From Planctomycetota bacterium (lineage in GTDB: Bacteria > Planctomycetota > J058 > JAJDCQ01), in assembly GCA_029260755.1 (NCBI GenBank), contig JAJDCQ010000254.1, positions 1-45,967 on the forward strand: 45,967 nt of DNA. Direction: 5' to 3'. Under the pieces are notes generated by a model. The model was not told the DNA's origin. It saw only the letters and a program-made list of their open reading frames with translations, and did not search any database. Position numbers and translations under genes: made by a program. The number at the start of each line of letters is the position of its first letter. Positions within the stretch are counted from its first letter, which is position 1. Shown here in pieces: positions 1 through 7,610 of this stretch.

Positions 1-51
1 CGGCTATTCGCGGGTTTCGTCGCGGTCGCGGGGGCGGCGCGCGGCCGCTGA
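1..51 (+). CDS. C-terminal tail of an unidentified partial CDS
   Basis: Reading from the window edge in frame 1 gives 16 codons ending in TGA at 49-51. The residues are mostly Ala, Val, Gly and Phe and end in ARGR, like the last membrane helix of a membrane protein. The stop lies 15 nt before the convergent kinase stop, matching the tight convergent packing seen elsewhere in the window. It could be a chance open frame; no function can be assigned. Confidence 0.3.
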   Translation, partial: RLFAGFVAVAGAARGR

Positions 52-66
52 GCGCCCGGGGGCGCG

Positions 67-3000
67 TCAGCGGCCGCGCCCGAGCTCCCGGAGCCGGTGG
101 GCCGACCAGGCCCGGACGAAGCCGATCCCGCGCACCCACTCGAGCTCGACGGCCGCCCGGTAGTGGTCCCGGGCGCCGTCGGCGTCGCCGGCCACCTCGA
201 GCTGCGCGCCGATGAACGTGTGGGCGATGATCCGCGCCGCGCGACGGAGGTCATCGGTCCCGCCGACCCGCCCCGCCGTGTCGAGGAGGGTCGGAGCATC
301 GATGCGGCCGAGCAGGTGCCGGGCGACCCGGGCGTCGAAGTCCTGCTGGTCGCGCGCGATCACCCCCGCGAGCGGGCCGGTGTCGCCGCCGAGGACCGCG
401 AGCCAGAGCGGTGCGCGTCCGGGCATCCGCGTCGCCCGGACCAGCGCCGCGAGCTGCTCGCGCGCCCGGCGCCGATCGCCGGCGAGGGCGATCGTGATCG
501 CCGCCCCGATCCGCGGCGAGGGGGAGTCGGGCGCGAGCTCGACCGACGCGGCGAAGTCGCGCTCCGCCCCCCGGAGGTCGCCCGCCTCGATCCGCGCCGC
601 GGCGAGCTCCATCCGGTAGGTGGCGCTCCTCGGGCTCCGCTGGCAGATCGAGACGAAGTCGCGCACGGCGCCGGCCGCGTCGCCCGCGTCGCGTCGGTAG
701 AGGGCGCGGCTGGCGAGGGCGTCGTGCGACTCCGGGGCGAGCTCGAGCGCCCGGTCGAGGTCCTCGAGCGCCCCGCGCCGATCGCCCTGCCCCCATCGGA
801 TCTCCGCGCGGATCCGGAGCATCGCCTCGTCGCGCGGCCCGAGCGAGAGCGCCTGCTCGATGTCGGCGCGAGCCCCCTCGAGCTCCCCGCCGCGCGCCCG
901 CGCCAGGGCGCGGTTCTGCCAGGCCGCCGAGTCGTTCGGATCGCGCTCCAGGACGAAGTCGTAGTCGGCGATCGCGCCGGCGAGGTCGCCCTTGGCGCGC
1001 CGGATCGTGCCTCGGAGGAGCCGGCCGTTGGCGAAGCTCGGGTCGAGGGCGAGGCATCGCTCGAGATCGGCGAGCGCTTCGTCGGCCCGCCTCAGGAGCC
1101 ACAGATCCCGAGCCCGATGGAACCAGACGACCGCCCGGCGCGGCGCGATCTCGAGCGCGCGGGCGTGGTCGACCAGGCCGTCCACCGTCCTGCCGGCGCG
1201 CACCTTCGCCCGACCGCGGACGGACCAGCTCATCGGATCGACCGGCTCGAGCTCGATCGCCCGATCGAAGGCGGTGATCGCCTCGGCCTGACGCCCCGCC
1301 TCGGTCAGCGTCACCCCCCGAGCGCTCCAGATCTGGGGCTCGTTCGGCGCGACGGCGATCGCCCGGTCGATCAGCGTGATGGCGACGTCGTAGGCGCGCC
1401 GGCTCTTCTCGGCGGCCGCGGCGCGGAGCAACGCTCGCCAGTCCTCGGCGGCGCCGTCGGTCGACGGCTCCACGCCGGCGCGGGCGAGGGCGTGGTAGAA
1501 CTCGCCGCCGATGCCGAACCGATCGATCGCCCGCTCGAGGAGCGGGTCGATCGTCTCGGGCGGGGCGCGCAGCCTCACGGCCGCGACGCCGCCGACGGCG
1601 GCCCGCGCCTGCGACCAGTCGGAGAGAACGTATCGGGCGAGGGCGGCGACCGCGCCGTCCCGGACTCCGATCCGGCCGAGCGCCTCGCAGCACAGGCGCG
1701 CGGTGAGGAGCGACGCCGCGTCGACGCGCGCCTCCTGCTCGCCGGCCAGGAGACGCGCCGCCGTCGCTTTCGGCTGGTCGTCGGTCACGCGCCCGGCGAG
1801 ACGCGCCCGGGAGTAGATCCGCCCGCGCGCCTCCTCGATCAGGTCGCGGTGCGCTGCCGAGAGCCGCGGGCCGGGCGGCGGTGGGGCGGCGACGGACGCG
1901 GCGAGGGCGGCGTCGAGGCCGTCGAGCGACCGCTTGCCGACGGCCCGCTCCGCGGCGCTCGGCGTCGCCATCGGGCGGAGCGCCTCGACGGTCGCCGCGC
2001 GCAGCGCGGCGCTGATCTCGTCGAGCTCCCGCGCGAGGCGGGCGACCGTCTCGCGGCGTCGATGCCTCACGAGGACGAAGAGGGCGTCCTCGAAGCGATC
2101 GGCGTCGGCGAGCTCCCCGCCCCGGGCGGCGACGATGACCTCCTCGACGGCGGCCAGGGCCGCCTCTCGCCGCGCCGAGCGGGCGGTCCGGACCCGCTCG
2201 AGGTCGGCGCGCGTCTCGGCGGCGTCCGCGTCGGAGACGGTCGCCGCCTCCTCGAACGCGCTCGCCGCGAGGCTCCACTGGCGCCCGGCGAGGGCGACCT
2301 CGCCCAGGCCGCGGGCGGCGGACCGGAGGAGCTCGCGAGCATCATCGTCGTCGGGCGTGAGGCCGTGGAGTCGGCTCGTCGCGCGGAACGCCTTCAGGCC
2401 GAGGGCGAGCACCCGGTCGGTTCCCTCGCGCCGCCCCTCGGCGAGGTCGTCCTCGGGCGTGTCGAGGTCCGGCGCCGCGTCGTCGAGCTGCCCCCGCGCC
2501 GCGTCGAAGGCGGCGACCGCGGCCCGCGCGTCGGCGCGCGCCGCATCGACGAGCTCCGCGCGAGCCGCCCGGGCCGCCTCGGCGACCGCCCGCTCCCGGA
2601 GCGCGATCGACGCGGGGACGGACACGAGGAGCGCCGCGCCGAGCACGACGGCGGCGGCTCCCCCCGGGCTGCGACGGACGCGGCGGACGACGCGCGACAG
2701 CGCGCCCGGCGGCCGGGCATCGATCGGGCTCCCCTCGAGGAAGCGGTCGAGGTCGCCGGCGAGGTCGCCGGCGGTCGGGTAACGCCGCTCCGGCTCCTTC
2801 TCCAGGCACTTCATCACGATCGTCGAGAGGTCGCGCGGGACGGCCTCGTTGATGAGCTCGGGCGGGTCGGGGTCGTCGCTGACGACCCGATGGAGGACCG
2901 CCATCGCGGTCGGGGCGGCGAAGGGGCTCTTGCCGGTGAGCGCCCGGTAGAGGAGAGCGCCCGCCGCCCAGACGTCGGTCGCGGCGCTCTGGCTCTTGGC

Positions 3001-3900
3001 GTCGGCCTTGGCCTGCTCGGGCGCCATGAAGTCGGGCGTGCCGAGCGCCTCGCCCGACAGGGTCAGCCGGCGTCGCGTCTCGTCGTCGCGGGCCAGCCCG
3101 AAGTCGGTCAGGCGCGGCCTGTCGTCGGCGTCCATGAGGACGTTCTGCGGCTTGACGTCCCGGTGGATCACGCCGTTGTCGTGGGCGTGGGCGAGGGCGA
3201 TGGCCACGTCGCGCACGATCTCGGCCGACCGGCGCGGCGCCGGCCGCCCCCGCGCGAGGACGACCGAGAGCGGCTCGCCCTCGATGAAGTCCATCACGAT
3301 GAACGGTCGCGCGCCATCGCGCCCGACCTCGTGGATCGCGACGATGCCCGGGTGGCGGAGGCGCGCGGTCAGGCGAGCCTCCTGGAGGAAGCGCTCGAGC
3401 TCCTCGCCGCCGTCGTGACCGGCCAGAGCGTTCGGCATGAGCAGCTTGATCGCGACGCGTCGATCGAGGTCGGGGTCGTGCGCCTCGTAGACGATCCCCA
3501 TCCCGCCGCGCCCGCACTCGCGCACGACCGAGTAGCGACTGATCCGGGGGGGAGCCGCGTCGCGCCGACCGCCGTCGGGAGTCGAAGCCCCGGCGCCGCC
3601 CATGCCGGGTCCGACCGCCGAGACGGCGCCGCTCTCGACCGGGCGCGGGAGGGCGGAGACGACCCCGGGGTGCGCCGCGACGCGCTCCCCGCTGCTCAGC
3701 CGACGGCGCGCCGCGGCGAGCTCGCCGGACGAGCTCGGGAGGACGGCCCGAAGCGTCCCGGACGGACCGCGGAGCGGCTGCCGGCAGCCGCCGCAGAGGA
3801 GCGCTCCGTCCGGCAACGTCAGGACGCGCCGGTCGCCGCAGTGGGGACAGGGGGCGCCCGGCGGTCCGGGCGCGGCGAAGCTGGGGCCGGAGGGATGCAT
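67..3900 (-). CDS. Ser/Thr protein kinase with N-terminal zinc ribbon and TPR output region
   Basis: 1,277 residues. A CPHC...CGGC zinc-ribbon-like motif (C18, C21, C36, C39) precedes a Hanks-type kinase domain at about 123-390. The kinase has an intact Gly-rich loop (GRGGMG), catalytic K152, HRD at 246-248, DFG at 266-268 and a GTPDFMAPEQ activation-loop end, so it should be active. One membrane helix lies at about 412-434. An Ala/Arg/Glu-rich helical stretch follows, then TPRs from about 833 to at least 1140. Family knowledge predicts a cytoplasmic kinase with an exported repeat domain for ligand or partner binding. The start is the ATG at 3898-3900, only 17 codons before the zinc ribbon; no strong Shine-Dalgarno is visible. 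It lies 48 nt downstream of the DapA-like lipoprotein gene on the same strand and may share its transcript. The substrate is unknown. Confidence 0.93.
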   Translation of the reverse strand: MHPSGPSFAAPGPPGAPCPHCGDRRVLTLPDGALLCGGCRQPLRGPSGTLRAVLPSSSGELAAARRRLSSGERVAAHPGVVSALPRPVESGAVSAVGPGMGGAGASTPDGGRRDAAPPRISRYSVVRECGRGGMGIVYEAHDPDLDRRVAIKLLMPNALAGHDGGEELERFLQEARLTARLRHPGIVAIHEVGRDGARPFIVMDFIEGEPLSVVLARGRPAPRRSAEIVRDVAIALAHAHDNGVIHRDVKPQNVLMDADDRPRLTDFGLARDDETRRRLTLSGEALGTPDFMAPEQAKADAKSQSAATDVWAAGALLYRALTGKSPFAAPTAMAVLHRVVSDDPDPPELINEAVPRDLSTIVMKCLEKEPERRYPTAGDLAGDLDRFLEGSPIDARPPGALSRVVRRVRRSPGGAAAVVLGAALLVSVPASIALRERAVAEAARAARAELVDAARADARAAVAAFDAARGQLDDAAPDLDTPEDDLAEGRREGTDRVLALGLKAFRATSRLHGLTPDDDDARELLRSAARGLGEVALAGRQWSLAASAFEEAATVSDADAAETRADLERVRTARSARREAALAAVEEVIVAARGGELADADRFEDALFVLVRHRRRETVARLARELDEISAALRAATVEALRPMATPSAAERAVGKRSLDGLDAALAASVAAPPPPGPRLSAAHRDLIEEARGRIYSRARLAGRVTDDQPKATAARLLAGEQEARVDAASLLTARLCCEALGRIGVRDGAVAALARYVLSDWSQARAAVGGVAAVRLRAPPETIDPLLERAIDRFGIGGEFYHALARAGVEPSTDGAAEDWRALLRAAAAEKSRRAYDVAITLIDRAIAVAPNEPQIWSARGVTLTEAGRQAEAITAFDRAIELEPVDPMSWSVRGRAKVRAGRTVDGLVDHARALEIAPRRAVVWFHRARDLWLLRRADEALADLERCLALDPSFANGRLLRGTIRRAKGDLAGAIADYDFVLERDPNDSAAWQNRALARARGGELEGARADIEQALSLGPRDEAMLRIRAEIRWGQGDRRGALEDLDRALELAPESHDALASRALYRRDAGDAAGAVRDFVSICQRSPRSATYRMELAAARIEAGDLRGAERDFAASVELAPDSPSPRIGAAITIALAGDRRRAREQLAALVRATRMPGRAPLWLAVLGGDTGPLAGVIARDQQDFDARVARHLLGRIDAPTLLDTAGRVGGTDDLRRAARIIAHTFIGAQLEVAGDADGARDHYRAAVELEWVRGIGFVRAWSAHRLRELGRGR

Positions 3901-3948
3901 GCGGCGTCGGCGTCCTCGACCCCATCCTCGGCGCTGCCGGGCCGAGGT

Positions 3949-5013
3949 TCAATCGCGCGAGCCCGGCTCCCGCCCGCCCCACGGCCGCACGCCTGCGTTC
4001 GAGAGGAGCCAGAGGTCGTGCTCGCGCCGCTCCGCCTCGGGCAGCTCCGGCGCCGCGCGGGCGCCGCGGCCGTTCACCGCGATCCGGTCGAGCCCGACGA
4101 CGTCGCGCAGCAGCCGCTTGATGTTCATCTTGGAGCCGCCGAGCTTCCCGAGGCGATCGTTCGCCTCGATGATGCGCGCCTGAAGGGCGAGCGCCTCCTC
4201 GCGTCGCCCGGCGCGCGCGGCGTCGATGCACTCGGCGATCAGGTCGGGGAAGAGGTTGCTGCCGCCGCCGACGACCCCGGCGCCCCCGCTCGCGATCGAG
4301 GAGACGGTGGTGTGCTCGATCCCGGAGAGGACCCGAACGCGCGAGCCGGCCGCCTCCGTCGCGCGAAGGAACGCGATCGCGTCGGCGGTGCGGTACTTGA
4401 TCCCGGCGAGGCGAGGCAACGTGGCGAGGCGGGCGAGGGTCGCGGGGAGCACCTCCGCCTTCCGATCGTAGATCACGAGCGGCACCGTGACGGCCTCGTG
4501 GACCGTTCGGTAGTAGGCGATGAGGGCCTCCTGGTCGGGGATCCCGCGCGCGCCCGACCGGAGCCAGTCGGGCGTGACGACGACCACGCCGGCCGCGCCC
4601 GCCTCGTCGGCGAAGCGCGCGAGGGCGAGCGTCTCCTCGGCCGAGGTCGCGCTGCCGACCCCGGCCAGGACCGGCTTCCGTCCGTTCGCGGCGGCGATCA
4701 CCGTGACGATGATCGCCTCCTTCTCGGGCGGGGTGAGCGAGGTCCACTGGCCCATCCCGCTGACGGGGAAGAGCGCGCTCGCCCGCGTCGTGCAGAGCCA
4801 CTCGGTGAGCTGCGTCATCGCGACGAGGTCGACCCGGTCGACGTCGTCGGCGGCGAAGCAGGTGATCATGGGGACGATCGCGCCATCGAGGGGGCCGGGC
4901 CGGGCGGGTGGCTCGGGATCCGAGGGGCGGGGCGGGGTGGCGCAGCCGCCGAGCAGGATCAGGGCCAGGGTGAGCGCGAGGGTGAGGCGAACGAGCGTCG
5001 GCGGTCGGGTCAT
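3949..5013 (-). CDS. Lipid-anchored dihydrodipicolinate synthase/N-acetylneuraminate lyase family protein
   Basis: 354 residues from the ATG at 5011-5013, chosen over one 13 codons upstream because it puts a classic signal peptide first. A hydrophobic stretch (about 8-21) ends in LLGGC, a lipobox with C24 as the predicted lipidated residue. A Pro-rich spacer (25-42) leads into a DapA-type TIM barrel. The Schiff-base lysine is K206 (AGIKYR) and the conserved tyrosine Y182 (LVIYD). VSGMGQWTSL matches the pyruvate-binding GTTGE-type segment loosely. The family cleaves or condenses pyruvate-containing substrates through a lysine imine, normally in the cytoplasm; export with a lipid anchor is unusual. 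The substrate is unknown, and DHDPS activity itself is unlikely outside the cytoplasm. Upstream neighbour of the zinc-ribbon kinase. Confidence 0.88.
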   Translation of the reverse strand: MTRPPTLVRLTLALTLALILLGGCATPPRPSDPEPPARPGPLDGAIVPMITCFAADDVDRVDLVAMTQLTEWLCTTRASALFPVSGMGQWTSLTPPEKEAIIVTVIAAANGRKPVLAGVGSATSAEETLALARFADEAGAAGVVVVTPDWLRSGARGIPDQEALIAYYRTVHEAVTVPLVIYDRKAEVLPATLARLATLPRLAGIKYRTADAIAFLRATEAAGSRVRVLSGIEHTTVSSIASGGAGVVGGGSNLFPDLIAECIDAARAGRREEALALQARIIEANDRLGKLGGSKMNIKRLLRDVVGLDRIAVNGRGARAAPELPEAERREHDLWLLSNAGVRPWGGREPGSRD

Positions 5014-5049
5014 GGAGTTGGCTCTCGTTGCCGTCGCGGGGAGACGATC

Positions 5050-5076
5050 CACAGATTACACAGATTTCACAGATTG
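5050..5076. repeat. Three tandem 9-bp units, CACAGATTN type
   Basis: CACAGATTA, CACAGATTT and CACAGATTG follow each other without a gap. They lie 37-63 nt upstream of the DapA-like start and are AT-rich against very GC-rich surroundings. I recall similar intergenic arrays from planctomycete-like genomes but cannot search for them here. Confidence 0.8.
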
Positions 5077-5144
5077 CGAGTTGCCGAGCGCGGTCATCCA
5101 CGCCGCCGGCGGAGGCCCGTTCCTTTGTCCCGTGAATCGTCCGA

Positions 5145-5171
5145 GGCGATCCGGGTAGTCTGGGTGTTCTG
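5145..5171. repeat. Degenerate 9-bp units in the same gap (GGTAGTCTG, GGTGTTCTG)
   Basis: GGCGATCCG, GGTAGTCTG and GGTGTTCTG run consecutively about 70 bp from the CACAGATT array. The two arrays may be the ends of one short repeat element in the 205-bp gap between the DapA-like and EEP genes. Confidence 0.45.
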
Positions 5172-5218
5172 AGAGTTCATCATCGCGGCCAGGCCGCGGA
5201 GCCAGACCAGAGCGTGTC

Positions 5219-6301
5219 GTGAGCTTGCCCTCGGAAGCGCCCGCCGCGTCGCCCGCGTCCCGCGGGCGGCTGCCGTTCGTCGCCGCAGCGGTCGCCATCG
5301 CCGCGGCGGCGGCTCTGTTCGTCCTGCCGGCGCTCACGACGCCGCACCCGGCCGTCATCGGCGTCCTGATGCTCGGCGCGCTCGCCGCGATCGGGGGCGC
5401 CATCGGGGTCGCGGGCACGCGGACGATCCGGGGCGTCGCGGCGCGGCCGGACCGGGGCGGCGGCCTCCTCGGCGTCGCCGTCTTCGTCCCGCTCGCTCTC
5501 TTCCTGCACGGCGCCCTCTCGTTCGCCGAGCGGCAGCCGCGCGTCGTCGTCGGACGCGCCGCCTCGCCGGTGAGCGGGGCGGAGACCATCCGCATCATCG
5601 ACCTCAACGTCTGGCACGACTACCCCACCTTCGAGCAGGTCGAGGAGCGGCGCGACGCGGTCGTCGACGCCCTCGAGGCGCTCGCGCCGCAGATCGTGGT
5701 CCTCCAGGAGAGCTGGGAGACGACCGCCCACGGCAGCTTCGCGGCGAGCGTCGCCGAGGCGCTCGGGATGGACCACGCCTACGCGGTGGCGAACGGATCG
5801 CGGGCGCGGATCGGCTTCGAGGAGGGCGAGGCGGTGCTGAGCGCGTTTCCGATCCGCTCGGCGCGGCGCGTCCTCCTGCGTCCTCTCGAGCGGATCTACC
5901 GGAACCGCGTCGCTCTCGTCGTCGAGCTCGACACCGGCGGCGGCGAGACGCTGACCGTCGTCGCGGTCCACCTCGACCGCCACCGCGCGCCCGAGCAGCT
6001 CCGGCACCTCGAAGAGGAGCACCCGTTCCGGACCGACGGGCGCCTCCTCCTCGCGGGCGACTTCAACAGCCTGCCCGACTCCGAGGCGATCCTCGGGCTG
6101 ACGGCGCGCGGGTTCCTCGACCCGGTGCCCGACCGCCGCGACCACGTCCTGGTCCCGGGCGGCGCCGACGCCGCGTTCGACGTCGCGCGGGCCGACTACA
6201 CCCTCCGACCCGAGGATCTCGACGCGCTCGTGCCCGAGCGCACCGTCCCGCGCGTCTCGAACCACGCGGGGCTGCTGATCGATCTCGCTCGCCGCCCTTG
6301 A
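5219..6301 (+). CDS. Membrane-anchored endonuclease/exonuclease/phosphatase (EEP) family protein
   Basis: 360 residues from GTG at 5219. Three hydrophobic helices (about 18-39, 45-66 and 82-101) precede an EEP domain at about 122-357. Signature residues are N130 (DLNVWHD), E164 (LQES), GDFNS at 280-284 and the SNHAG motif at 347-351, so the metal-dependent hydrolase site looks complete. The family cleaves phosphodiester or phosphomonoester bonds in nucleic acids, inositides or lipids; the substrate cannot be told from sequence. The membrane helices probably hold the domain at the outer face of the cytoplasmic membrane. The start is the weakest part: no ATG fits, and GTG was chosen because it precedes the first helix. 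The stop is 7 nt from the convergent TPR gene stop. Confidence 0.87.
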   Translation: MSLPSEAPAASPASRGRLPFVAAAVAIAAAAALFVLPALTTPHPAVIGVLMLGALAAIGGAIGVAGTRTIRGVAARPDRGGGLLGVAVFVPLALFLHGALSFAERQPRVVVGRAASPVSGAETIRIIDLNVWHDYPTFEQVEERRDAVVDALEALAPQIVVLQESWETTAHGSFAASVAEALGMDHAYAVANGSRARIGFEEGEAVLSAFPIRSARRVLLRPLERIYRNRVALVVELDTGGGETLTVVAVHLDRHRAPEQLRHLEEEHPFRTDGRLLLAGDFNSLPDSEAILGLTARGFLDPVPDRRDHVLVPGGADAAFDVARADYTLRPEDLDALVPERTVPRVSNHAGLLIDLARRP

Positions 6302-6308
6302 CCGTCTG

Positions 6309-7532
6309 TCACCGACCCGTCTCCCGGAGCCGCTCCAGCCGCTCCCTGACGGCGGAGGCGTGGTGGTCGTTCGGCGCGAGCCGGAGGAAGGCCTCGAGGT
6401 CCGCCACCGCGCCGCTCACCTCGCCGAGGCTCGCGCGCTGATAGCCGCGATTGCGGTAGGCGATCGCGTGGCGCGGGTTCGCCTCGAGCGCCCGGCCGTA
6501 GTCGGCGACCGCGCCCCGCGGGTCGCCGAGCTTCCCCCGGACGACGCCGCGGTTGTTCCAGGCGCGCGCGTAGCCCGGGTCGAGCCGCACGGCCTGGTCG
6601 TAGTCGAGGCGCGCGGGGACGAGGTCGCCTCGAGCCTCGAGCGCGACGCCGCGGTTGTAGCGGGCGACGGCGAAGCTCGGGTCGAGCCCGATCGCGCGGC
6701 TGAAGTCGTCGATCGCCGCGTCGAGGTCACCCGACCTCTTGCGGCAGATCCCGCGCTCGACGTGCGCGAAGACGTGCCCGGGGTCGAGCTCGATGGCCCG
6801 ATCGAACGCGCCGATCGCCCGGTCGTACTTGCGCTGATGCGCGAGGATGCGGCCGTGCTCGTAGTGGCCCCGAGGGTCGTTCGGGGCGAGGCGCGTCGCC
6901 GCGTGGACGTCGTCGTGGGCCGCGGCCACCTCGTGCTTTCGGTGGTGCGCGGTCGCGCGATGGAGGAACGCCTCGGCGTAGTCCGCGCGGAGCGAGATCG
7001 CCCGGTCGAAGTCGGCGATCGCACCGTCGCTGTCGCCGCGAGCGGCGCGCACGACGCCGCGCTCGCAGACGAGGCTCGCGTCGTGGAGATCGAGCTCGAT
7101 CGCCGCATCGAGCTCGGCCTCGGCGGCCTCGAGCTCGCCCCGCTCGCGATGCGCGCGCGCGCGCCAGAGGCGCGTCGGCACGTCGTCGGGCTCCGAGCGC
7201 GCCGACTCCGGCTCGGGGATCGACTCCTGCTCCCGGGTCGGTTCGGGCTCGGGATCGGGTTCGGGTTCGGGATCGGGTGGCGGCCGCGCGGGCCCGGCCG
7301 CCGGAGCGACCATCGGCTCCCTCTCCACCGGCCCCGATCGAGCGACCGACTCGACCGATTCGCCCGAGTCGGTCGGCACGCTTGGTGGCGCCCGGCCCTC
7401 GAGCAGGAGCAGCGCCACGCACAGGACGAGCGCGAGCCCCGACAGGACGACGCCCATCACCAGGAGCACGGCGAAGCCGACGCCGGGCTCGGCGGCGGGC
7501 AGGGGATCGGCGCGAGGGTCGGAGGCGTCCAT
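6309..7532 (-). CDS. Single-pass membrane TPR protein with Pro/Glu/Asp linker
   Basis: 407 residues from the ATG at 7530-7532. A membrane helix lies at about 19-43, followed by a linker rich in Pro, Glu and Asp (alternating PE/PD at about 88-105) and then about eight tandem TPRs from roughly 130 to 405 (for example AIADFDRAISLRADYAEAF). There is no catalytic domain. TPR arrays bind peptides or proteins, so an exported scaffold or partner-recognition role is inferred. It is divergent from the kinase/WD40 gene at 7611. Both proteins have one membrane helix and a Pro-rich spacer, so they may work together. A possible GGAG lies about 11 nt before the start. Confidence 0.88.
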   Translation of the reverse strand: MDASDPRADPLPAAEPGVGFAVLLVMGVVLSGLALVLCVALLLLEGRAPPSVPTDSGESVESVARSGPVEREPMVAPAAGPARPPPDPEPEPDPEPEPTREQESIPEPESARSEPDDVPTRLWRARAHRERGELEAAEAELDAAIELDLHDASLVCERGVVRAARGDSDGAIADFDRAISLRADYAEAFLHRATAHHRKHEVAAAHDDVHAATRLAPNDPRGHYEHGRILAHQRKYDRAIGAFDRAIELDPGHVFAHVERGICRKRSGDLDAAIDDFSRAIGLDPSFAVARYNRGVALEARGDLVPARLDYDQAVRLDPGYARAWNNRGVVRGKLGDPRGAVADYGRALEANPRHAIAYRNRGYQRASLGEVSGAVADLEAFLRLAPNDHHASAVRERLERLRETGR

Positions 7533-7610
7533 GGAGGTCGGTTCTCCGAGGGGATCATTGCAGCTCGGAGCCCTCGCCTGCCAGGATGCCCGACGCCCGA
7601 AGGGACACGC

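Noticed and set aside
97..5172. 1,691-codon plus-strand open frame
   Set aside because: It is antisense to the zinc-ribbon kinase and DapA-like genes. Its Arg/Glu/Asp-rich product has no domain, and the minus-strand frames carry clear motifs. Long antisense frames are expected at this GC content.
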